From Gyrodactylus bullatarudis (taxonomy: Eukaryota > Platyhelminthes > Monogenea > Gyrodactylidea > Gyrodactylidae), in contig SSNU01000017.1 in assembly GCA_012064415.1 (NCBI GenBank), positions 176,455 through 240,454 on the forward strand: 64,000 nt of DNA, given 5' to 3'. Shown piece after piece: positions 54,700 through 64,000 of the stretch; positions within the stretch are counted from its first letter, which is position 1, and each line of letters begins with the position of its first letter. The translations under genes were made by a program, and so were the position numbers. A model generated the notes under the pieces. It did no database searches. It was not told the DNA's origin and saw only the letters and a list, made by a program, of their open reading frames with translations.

Positions 54700-56862
54700 T
54701 TCAACTTAATACTCTATAGTCGGTAGCTCAAAGTGGTCCGGTGATGGGTTATTTAATTTCCTGCTGTTTAATTTGACGAATCTTTGACTGATTTTTCTTG
54801 GAAAATAGGAGAGTCATGGGATAAAAAAATTCCTGTTTAATCTAAAACTACTCGAAACCTACACCACTATAAATCAATTTTTCGATATTCCTCACTTAAA
54901 TTAAGCTCTATGAACGCTCCAAATTTCATCGAATGCGCATTAAAGCGTTTTTTATTAAGAGGGATAAAGTCAAATTCTTTTTTGGATAATTTTCTGATAT
55001 CATAGTACTAAAAGTTTTATATAGTCGAATTATTCGAATCCACATCAACTCTGAATGTACCCCAGTAGAAATTAGAATTGTAAGCTTTGATTTGGTTCCA
55101 AAACTGATTGATATTATTGAAATTATCCAAGCATATTTCTCAAAATTTTAAGATATGACTTTGGGATTTTTTTTATTTAGAATAAATAAATATTTATTGT
55201 CAAATTATATCATGAACAAAAGAAAAGTAGAAATTCTCAAGATATTTATACAAATCTTTTTTGGTAAATGCAATATCTTTTTGTGAAATTTCATTAAATA
55301 GAGATGAATCAATTATTTGTTTCTAAAAATCAATCTCCTTCATTCACGATATCGAAATATGGCCTTGAAATTCTCGTACGACTCATATATTTTAATATTA
55401 CATTTTTATTTTACAAGCAGTTTTGATTTTACACTCTTTAAGCGTGATTAAATTTATACTTTGAGAGTAAGTAAAATTCTTATTTTACTACCTGGATTGG
55501 GTACACACAAAAAATTTTCACTTTGGCTTAAAACTTTTTTCTCATGAGTGAAGCTTAAATTTTCGAATCTTGTCATTATAAATCGTAAATTATTTTGAGT
55601 GAGAAGATAACTTGGTGAGTTAGTTGTTGAGATCTTGCAAAATATTTCCAGTTAAATTTGAATCCATATTTCCAAATTTCAAATACAATTATTATACAAG
55701 CAATTAATATCCAAGCAAGGTTTCTGAATAATTTCTCCTTAATTCTAAATTATTTTAATTATCCATTCAACTATGAAAGAAATGCCAGAAAGAATTGATC
55801 AGAATTCAAGGATAAACAAAAATAAATAATTTTTATCTGATCCATAGAAATATATTGAGCAGATACATCTCCATGTTTGTTAGGAAATTTATTGATTATG
55901 AGAAAAGTAGAGTAAATTTTTAAAATTAACTTATTATTATCATTATTAAAAGTTAAGTTTCTATATTTTTTTAACTCATGTTTGCCAATATTTTACTCAA
56001 TGGAATAGCCAATGAAATTTCAGCATTGAAATATTACATTATCAATTTTTCATGAACACTAATCAATTTCCTTCTTATATTAAATTTGATAATGGATGAT
56101 AAATTTTACTCACGTAAATCAATATTTTCTACATTGGCTAGATAACAAGTTTTTATTATATTGAAATCAAAATTATAAAACCAATCTGAGATCTGACATG
56201 GCCTATTAGGTTTATATGGTTTTTTTAAACTATGGATAAATCTTGAACTGAATTCAGATTTTAAGGATTAATTGATCAGGATTCTGGATGAATTTTTGTT
56301 AAGTAACAAGAGAATTAATTTTTGAATGATAGAAATACAGTTGTTTGAACTACTGTTATTAGATAGTAGAGCTGTGAAAATCAGACAGAATTTTAACTAG
56401 AAATGGCTTTTTTAATGTTTTGTGGCAAAATCTACTTTTTTAATACTTAGTAGATACCATTTATCCCTTTGTTTCAGTTAGTTTACACGCAGTTAGTGAG
56501 CTTGGAGATAATAGTTCCTGTATTTCTCGAAAATTTGAGTTCGAGACCCAAAATTTTCTTCTTTACTTAACATTAAATGGGAACTTAGAGCAAAGGGAAA
56601 AACAGATACAAAATTGACCCTTAAAGTCCCTCACTGATAGTTGTATCACACGTCATTTTCGTAACTCATTATTGTTCATTCAAGCCTCAGTAAATACTTT
56701 GTTTACCACCCATTCGATATAAAATTTATTAATCTCCTCGAATACGCAAAGAATTTGGCTCTATCATTCGTCAAACTCGCGCTATACTAATTTAAAGAGA
56801 GTTGATTTTTTCAAAAATTAAAATTTTGTTTAAAACTTTTTTTTGAAAACCTACTTCCCGGG
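54700..56862. other. gene-free stretch
   Basis: About 2.1 kb of AT-rich DNA. I could not identify a coding segment, RNA gene or inverted repeat here. Confidence 0.55.
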
Positions 56863-58060
56863 ATCATAGATAAAAACTAAGAAAACCTTTATCGTGGAAT
56901 CATACCTGTAGAATTCAAATATGTAATCGTCTGAACTCTATCTGCTAAAATACAACGATAGTCTGTTTCTGGATGAAAAAATGACCCAACTTTTTATCGA
57001 TAACTTCTGAACCAAAAAAAATTGCATTAAAACAACTGTAGATCGTAATCACTTATCATCGTTTTGACAAGCCATAGGATAGACAAAAGATTGAATGTGA
57101 GTCATGAAAAACATTTTTTCTATTTCATAATATTAGCTAAAATTTAGCATTGAAAGAAAGATCAAGGTAATTAAGCTAGTTTCAACGATGATCAAGTTGA
57201 ATTTTTCACTGTCATTTTCTATTCAGATTGTTCAAATAATTTTCATTTTTTCGTTCAACGTCTATCACGCATGGGATTCGTTTTAGACAAAAGGTTTCAC
57301 ATAGAAAATAATAAATAACTAATCCACTGAAGACGTGTTAGATTTCGGATTTACTTCTGAATTATGATTGAAGTTTTTCTTTCAAAAAGAAAATGAGATT
57401 AGTTTTATGAAATTAAATTCGTCATAATACAGCTGTAATAATAAGCTATAAAAATCCCAATACCTCAGATAAAAAAAATTTAATTTTTTAAAGATTTATT
57501 AATCTTGAATAGGATTCCATGCTTAGAATTAAGATTTTGGTAGATTGCAAATTATATATTAATACAATATAATATCAATTTATGAGATTTGAGGAAAAAA
57601 GAGACATAAAATGGTTTTGTACTCAGCATAGATGAGCTCCATCAAAATAAGCAACGTGTTTTAAAAAATAAAAAATAAATTATTGAAACTTCTTAGGAAC
57701 GATTTATGACACTAATAATTTATATTATTTGATTCTGAACTTATTCTTATGTTGACCTGGGTTTTAATAATTTTAGATTTCACTCTTGATCTCAAGTACC
57801 AGAGAATTATTTTTTTCATGACTCACATTCAATCTTTTGTCTATCCTATGGCTTGTCAAAACGATGATAAGTGATTACGATCTACAGTTGTTTTAATGCA
57901 ATTTTTTTTGGTTCAGAAGTTATCGATAAAAAGTTGGGTCATTTTTTCATCCAGAAACAGACTATCGTTGTATTTTAGCAGATAGAGTTCAGACGATTAC
58001 ATATTTGAATTCTACAGGTATGATTCCACAATAAAGGTTTTCTTAGTTTTTATTTATGAT
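56863..58060. mobile_element. foldback element FB-5 with 250-bp inverted repeats
   Basis: The left arm 56863-57113 (atcatagataaaaactaaga, aatcatacctgtagaattca, gacaagccataggatagaca) and right arm 57811-58060 are nearly perfect reverse complements. The spacer of about 700 bp (57114-57810) shows no ORF. No other copy is in this window. It ends about 17 bp before the Tigger element's left TIR. Confidence 0.85.
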
Positions 58061-58077
58061 TTTTATTGTTATAGATA

Positions 58078-59059
58078 GGCTAACAAACAGATGTTGAATA
58101 ATTTTAGAAGATTATAAAAATGGAGAGAGCCTATGGTGTTGAAAAAAAGTTATGAACCGTATGTTTTAAAAATATTTATTAATAATTAATTAACAAAAAC
58201 TACCAATAAGAAATTGTGATGTGAAATCAGAGCTGAGATTGATTTCCAATTTTTTCGACTTTAGTTGTTCAGTAAGCAATGGTTGGGCTCAGAGTTTTCA
58301 AACAAGTATTCTGCTTTCTTATGAGATGAAGGATATTTTCAACGTAGATGAGACTTCCATGTTTTTTCAAGATAGAGGTCGACTCACTTTGGATTTCAGT
58401 TCACAAAGATGTCGTGGAACTAAGCATTCAAAGAATAGGCTAACAGTTGTTGCTTGCTGTAACATGGTGGGAGACATATATCCTCCACTTGTAATAGGTA
58501 AATTTCATTAAAATTTTTATTTTATCAAACTTAAACTATAAATTTTAAGGACACTCTAAGAAACCTAGATGTTTCAACAATCAGATTCCTGAACACTACA
58601 GAGGCAACTCAACAGCATGGAACAATGCAGGACTCTTTCAAGAATGGCTGGACAATTTCGGAAACGCTTTTCCTGGGAGAAATATTCTTCTACTTTTGGA
58701 TAATGTAGCGTTTCATCGAGTTCCTAATGCACCTCCTAACGTAAGGCTCCTCTTCCTGCCTCCAAATGCAACCTCAGTCTGCCAACCCTTGGATCAAGGC
58801 ATTATTTGGAGCTTTAAATCCAAGGTTGTTAAAGAAATTAGGAGTAAAACATACGTTCCAGATGTAAGAGGTGCTTATAATATGATCCAGCGAGCATTTG
58901 AATCAGTTTCTAAAGCAACCATTACAAATTGATTTAAGGTGTCTAAAATTTGGAATACAAATTAAATTCCTCGTTATGACATGAATAATACAATTTAATT
59001 AATATAAATCTTCTTATTCTTATATTCTTCTAAAATTATTCAACATCTGTTTGTTAGCC
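58078..59059 (+). mobile_element. pogo/Tigger-type (DDE_1) transposon with TIRs and TA duplication
   Basis: The terminal repeats ggctaacaaacagatgttga, then ataattttagaag (58078) and cttctaaaattattcaacat, then ctgtttgttagcc (ending 59059) are inverted and flanked by TA (58076-58077, 59060-59061). 982 bp; it carries a transposase lacking its N-terminal DNA-binding region. Confidence 0.88.
58221..58932 (+). CDS. DDE_1 (Tigger/pogo) transposase, N-terminally truncated, one intron
   Basis: Exon 1 58221-58497, intron 58498-58549 (gtaaat...ttttaag), exon 2 58550-58932 ending TGA. It encodes MKDIFNVDETSMFFQ (first Asp), KNRLTVVACCNMVGDIYPPL then VIGHSKKPRCF across the splice, NILLLLDNVAFHR (second Asp), and LFLPPNATSVCQPLDQGII (third Asp), so the catalytic DDD triad is complete. 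The CENP-B-like helix-turn-helix normally at the N-terminus is absent: upstream to the TIR there is room for only about 45 codons, with a stop. Catalytic core likely intact but unable to bind its own ends. Confidence 0.85.
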
Positions 59060-59069
59060 TATCTTTGCG

Positions 59070-60000
59070 TCATACATCGATGACTCGTTTGTTTGTTTTG
59101 GGGGTAAGACAAGCCCTCAAACGTTTTAGGAGTTTGGAAAGAAAATTAGTTTTTTGAATCTTAAAATAAATTTCTTGAAATCTTTGAAGTTAACTCGCGG
59201 GAAAACCATGATTGAGAGATTATTGAAATACTAGACTGATCGAATCAGCGAAAAAAGGTCTTTCGAATGGTATTAATTTCAATAAAATTTATATTTTTGA
59301 GCATTTTTCAGTTAAAGTTATGACTTTTAAGTAGTCTGAGGATTCTTTTTTGGATTTTGAAAAGGGGCTTAGAGGAGGGTACACTTTTGTACATCTACTA
59401 CACAGGTCAGCCTGTACCAGGAGATTAATAAATTTCCTACCAAATGGGTGGCAAACGAAGTATTTCCCAATGATTAAATGATATGTGATAGAAATAACCC
59501 AGTGAGACATTAAGCATTGTGTTTTTTTGCGATTTCAGCGCAATTTTTCATTTCATCTAATTAAACTTGTATGACCAATGGCAGGAGATCTTTGACTTTT
59601 TCCTATTAAATGTCATTGAAAATTTGAGAATATAATCTCCATGGGAAATTACAAGGCTGAGATCATACCGAAGGATTAAGGCAAGGCAGAGTTTATTCGA
59701 TTTCCCTATTGTCTGGGAAAAATTAATTTGAAATAGAATTTAATTAAACTTATATCAGACGCGACATGACATATGCCAGAGGGATTCTTAGATATAGAGA
59801 ATCATTATTGAATTTATCCAGAAATATATCCAAAAATTCCCCGGCATAATAGCTCAATCTCATTTCTTTCTTAAAAATGCTTAAAGATTCAAAAATATTG
59901 AAAATCCGAATCGAGAAGAACACTTTTGAAGAAATTTTTAAACTTTATATATTGTAACAATTGATCAAAAGTTATATTTCAGGATCACCGATAGAACCGT
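59070..60000. other. gene-free stretch
   Basis: No recognisable coding exon. A 73-codon minus frame at 59289-59510 lacks any domain and is not supported. Confidence 0.55.
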
Positions 60001-60004
60001 CATA

Positions 60005-61262
60005 GATAGAATTCATGATTTTTACAAAAATCTCGTTTTTTATCAAAATTTTCTCGAGATTTTTCTGGTAACCAAGATTCCACCGATTTTGAAAAAATTT
60101 GGAGACATTTTAAATCTCGAGCTGGCGCGATATTTTCATATTTTTAAACTTTAAGTTAAAATTTTTTGTTGATTTCAAGGTGTGAGAAGAATTAAATGTT
60201 ATTTTTCTGGATCAGCAATATACAAGAAGGCCAAAAAAGGTCTTAGAGAGTTTAAAAAACAGTTAAAGTGTTAAAGTCTAATTCCTATTTTTCGATCATT
60301 TTTCCTTATTGGAAATTGATAAATTAGAATGATCCAAGATCAATTCAGATTCTGATCTTTCTGAAAAAATCCGAAAAGGTAACAAAAATAAAATTATTAA
60401 AACAAGTATTAATTTTCGGTTCATATCAAAATTCAAGGGCTTATAAAATGTCTAAAAGAAATTTGATACCTTCTTCTTCGCAAAACCATCTCTAAGGATA
60501 CCTAGGATCTTAAATACACCAATCTATCGTTCTTTAAGCTTTGATAGTAATAGATCAAGGATTAATGATATCAACCTACCGAGGAGATAGCTTGCTAAGA
60601 CAATATAAAATTTAGTGCTAGAGAAGAATTTGATTAAAAATCTAGGATTTCTAACAATTTTGAATCCGGAGAACCCTAGGTTAAAATAACGGTGTTTTTC
60701 AAAAAATGAATGATAATTATCATTTCTCTTGTCTAATAACACTCCTCTCACACCTTGAAATCAACAAAAAATTTCAACTCATAGTCTGAAAATATGAAAA
60801 AATCGCACTAACTTCGATTTTTTTTCGTAAATCAATTAAACGTAAGCGAAAAAGACACAGCGGTCAGTTACTAATGGATGGATTTCTAAAATGAAGCAGC
60901 CTGGAAACAGGATCATCAATAAATGAACACCTCCCCCTTCCTGAGTTCCTTTTTATCCAATGGAAGAGCAGAAAAAATTTGCAATGTATTAGTATATAAT
61001 TATAATCAGAGCCCAGGATTAAGTCTGAAGAGACCCGGCGAAATAAAACGTTTATCACTTATTATTCGTTCGTTCTCCTTCCTTATGAGTGTCGACTCCA
61101 GTAATAATAATATACTTGATAAGGTTCGGCAACATTATCGTTTCAATGAAAAAACCGCACCAGCTCGAAATTTAAAATGTCTCCAGATTTTTTTTCTTAA
61201 ATCAGTGAAAGTGTACCTTTTGAATCAATTACTAAAAAATCTCCGGAAAATTTTGATACCTT
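60005..61262. mobile_element. FB-2 related foldback with a PLE-type terminus inserted
   Basis: The left arm 60005-60190 (aattcatgatttttacaaaa, gagctggcgcgatattttca) has mirrored segments at 60756-60825 (aaatatgaaaaaatcgcact) and again at 61148-61262 (aaaccgcaccagctcgaaat, tttaaaatgtctccagattt). Between the two right-hand segments, 60840-61140, lies PLE-type sequence with the hammerhead-like core. Confidence 0.6.
60950..61060 (+). ncRNA. third PLE-type terminus with hammerhead-like core
   Basis: ctgaagag at 61025-61032 (one base different from the consensus core), acccgg, cgaaataa from 61039; a ccaatggaagag box is at about 60957 and a ttataatc cleavage-strand candidate is near 60999. The layout equals that at 46780-46930 and 52000-52110, but with a U-to-A change in CUGAUGA at a position where variation is tolerated. 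Confidence 0.4.
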
Positions 61263-61420
61263 GAAAGCTAATGGCTGCTTATCCTGAGAAATTCGACACC
61301 TAAATGTCACTTAAATATTTCCTTGTATATATAACTATTCACGATAAGTAGAAACTGCTCAAATCCCAAGAGTATTTGGAGACCAGTGTCTTATCCCTCA
61401 GATTCTTTTTGTATTACACT

Positions 61421-61438
61421 GAAATATATATATATATA
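61421..61438. repeat. (TA)n microsatellite
   Basis: A short run of about eight ta units. Confidence 0.8.
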
Positions 61439-61692
61439 TCAAGATTATGTTCCTTTGTGCAGATTAATAACAGGGGATAATGTAAAGAAAAAGGATTTGT
61501 AGAGAAAATATATTTAACATTGTATGTATGGTAACTAATCATTTTTTAGATGGTAAATATTTGAGCTAGAAACAAATAGTTTATCGATTTAACTAAAAGT
61601 ATTAGATAAGAAATTACGAAATAGTTTCCAAGTTACTTATTCTTTAGTTGACATAGGACAGACACATTTGAAAATTTTCTTGACATTAGATA

Positions 61693-62164
61693 CTTGGATG
61701 AAATTTTGCAAAATTACTTAAATCACCCATCGATATGAAAAAAACTAATTTCCAAGTATTTAAATATAATCCCACCAAATTTCGTTTCAAAATACCTCTC
61801 CATGCTTCTCGAATAAGATAAACAAAATTGTGAAAATTTTTAAATATAAAACGTTTTTTGGCCTATCAAATTGTAATATAAATGAAAAAAATTCGTTTTG
61901 AGACTTTGAAAAAACAATTTTAATAGGATTTAAGTCATTTTTACAACTTTATATAAAGAAATAATCTGAATTCAAGTTAAAATTTAAATATAAAACAATA
62001 AAAAACGTTTTAAATTTGAAAATTTGCAGAATTTTTTAAATCTTATTCCAGAAGCATGGAAAGGTATTTTGAAACGAAATTTGGTGGGATTATATTTAAA
62101 AATTTCAGATTAGTTTTTTCATATCGATGGGTGATTTAAGTAATCTTGCAAAATTTCGTCCAAG
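61693..62164. mobile_element. foldback MITE, family FB-3, complete copy
   Basis: The left arm 61693-61865 (cttggatgaaattttgcaaa, cacccatcgatatgaaaaaa, atcccaccaaatttcgtttc) is mirrored by 61992-62164 (gaaacgaaatttggtgggat, catatcgatgggtgatttaa, ttgcaaaatttcgtccaag). The spacer is about 125 bp. It is the unbroken relative of the copy at 43500-44600. Confidence 0.88.
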
Positions 62165-64000
62165 TCGATTAGATACGACTCTTAAATGGGGTGTTTATTC
62201 CTTAATTCTTGGCATCTTTTCGGAATACTTGAATCATAATCGGTTAAATTGAGGATAATTTTAATTGTAATTCATAATTTTGAGACAGAATTTAACCAAA
62301 TATGGAAGCAAGAAATCACTTATTGGTTCATAATTCTAATTCAAACATATCTTGTACAAAAGGTATCGGCTTATACATCTGTCTTTTTAAATTTTGAATT
62401 TTGTTAAGAAAAATTATCAAAACTTGTTTAATTGGATTGGGGGTTCTTTTTCTTTTTTATGCCTAAAAAGACTGTTACACTTGATAAAATGCTTTTAAAC
62501 TTTTAAATGAAATACTCTTAGCACTACTTACGTAGATATCGATAACTTATTATCTAAATCTATGACAGACGAAAACTAGATTTTTATTCATTCAATGTGG
62601 TAATTATCTCGACTCTAAATCAAAGGGTTAAGGACGAAAATTTTTTTCGAAATAGGTCTTTTTATTTATCAACTATTTCTATCCAAAGCCTTGAAATATT
62701 TCATGACTACTTGCAAGTAATAATATCGAATTGATTGAATTTTCATTCTGAACTAAGCCTAATTGCCATGAAGATGTAACAATTTACTATTCTTCTCAAC
62801 CTCTATGTGTCAGATCAGAGGCGTTTAAAATTTTATACGCATAAAATTAATTGAAAGTAAGCGATAAATTATTAAATCCTGAATTCATAAGGTAGGTTTC
62901 AGGCAACCAAATGTGTTCACAGATAGAAAAAAAAGCTTTTCAATATTTTTGGTCATATTTTTTGATTTCATGCACCAATTAATTCTGGTTCTTCTCAATG
63001 AGAGGTTACAATTTAATAATTTTAGAGTCTACTCCAAAATGATTTTCAAACAAAATCTCTTATATGAATGCTTTTTAGAAATGTTATCAGAACTACACTC
63101 ACCCCTCGCCATGGCCGTAATCTGAATTATTTTTAGATCCACTAACAAGGTTAACTGTATTCATTAGGGTGTTTATATAAATCTATCTCGATCATAAACT
63201 TGTTTCATTTTATTTCATTGACACCGAAGCATTCGAAATTTATAATTTCTGTGATTAAATATTATCCATTATCCATTGTATTACAGCAGGAATGAAAATA
63301 GACTTTTTCGTGAATTATTCGTCTCTTTTTCAGTGATTTGAAATATTCAGAACTTGACAAACATGACCAGAATTGTTTAGTTCATTGTCTGATGATGCAC
63401 ATTGCTTTTTCTTGATAAGAATAATGTATCCTTCAACGTGTTATCAAAGAAATCTATAAATCTATTGGCTTGGTTTATATGGGAAATTTGAATGTACATT
63501 TGTATATATATTACTATCGAATAGGAAAATAGTCTACAGGCGTATATACTCCAATCTTATTGGTTAACATGTTTTGAAGATATCTGATAGCTCAATTACA
63601 TTTGTTTACAAACAAAAAAATATTAAATTTATCTTTAATTAGCTTTTACGAATATGACCGAAAAAATTAATTTTTTTCAGAATGTTTACATATAATAAAA
63701 ATGGAAAGTAACAAAAATTCATGAGTATCTGCTCAAAGTTATAAAATTAACTACAACAATACCGCTGATTAGATATTCTGAATAACAAGACTGGGGAGAT
63801 GTAACTAGCTTGAGGTTTCACAGTCATTTTACGAAAATAGTGGAAAATCGGAGACGTTGAGAAAGTTACTGAGCAATAAGGGTATACTAATATGCTCAAA
63901 TTCATTTTCCCCGGGTGAAAATGTGGTTCAAAATAAATTTTTGGTTCGAATTATTATTATTTATGAAATCGAACTAATCCACTACATTACGCATGTTTTG
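62165..64000. other. gene-free end of window
   Basis: No feature recognised, except a weak FB-1-like end (taattgccatgaagatgtaa at about 62760). A 70-codon frame at 62913-63125 has no support. Confidence 0.5.

Noticed and set aside
60524..60751. 75-codon minus frame near the FB-2 related foldback
   Set aside because: Contained in foldback core sequence; no domain.
63940..63960. ggttcgaatt as a tRNA B-box
   Set aside because: No A-box or acceptor-stem pairing at the right distance.
1..64000. CRISPR arrays, bacterial operons, ribosome binding sites
   Set aside because: The DNA is clearly eukaryotic (spliced DENN gene, animal transposons); the repeat arrays seen lack regular unique spacers.

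Overview
The window looks like nuclear DNA of an animal, probably an arthropod, though the sequence does not fix the species. It is very AT-rich by eye. Its one recognisable host gene is split by many short introns with GT-AG ends, plus one GC-AG intron. Most of the rest is transposable elements: Penelope-like retroelements (PLEs), non-LTR LINEs, MULE, hAT, Tc1/mariner, pogo/Tigger and Merlin DNA transposons, and many palindromic (foldback) MITEs.

Host gene (4211-32516, + strand). Twenty-three exons, each joined in phase to the next, give 1115 continuous codons of an orthologue of MADD / Rab3-GEP (AEX-3 in nematodes), the DENN-domain exchange factor for Rab3/Rab27. In order they hold cDENN (4211-6267), dDENN (6754-7224), an acidic Ser-rich linker (7308-8936), small linker exons (14195-18415), a helical conserved block (18995-24825), a second linker (26055-29974), the death-domain-like region (30775-31318) and the start of the PH-like region (32409-32516). 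The 5' end (uDENN) lies upstream of the window and the 3' end was not found, so both ends are missing here.

Transposons in the MADD introns. Foldback MITEs: 2178-2893 (just upstream of the first exon seen), 9403-10075, 13430-13760, 14600-14960, 17505-18045, 19325-20170, 25228-25598, 28218-28940 and 30078-30728. Complete DNA elements with target-site duplications: hAT 10261-11361, mariner 15562-16506, MULE 26558-27308. Retroelement pieces: LINE 20150-21340 (-), 21474-21929 (-) and 22320-23165 (+); PLE 16925-17165 (-) and 23413-24269 (-).

32517-64000 holds no host exon that I can support. It is a graveyard of MULE (33013-33975, 41390-42805), PLE (37128-37990, 50020-52150, 53160-53970), LINE (43886-44522, 50724-51848), Merlin-like (44767-46140) and Tigger-like (58078-59059) elements, plus foldbacks. 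Several are nested, which gives a relative order of insertion. Three PLE-type termini carry a core that resembles hammerhead ribozymes (46885, 52082, 61025).

All similarity calls come from reading translations by eye; no database search was run.
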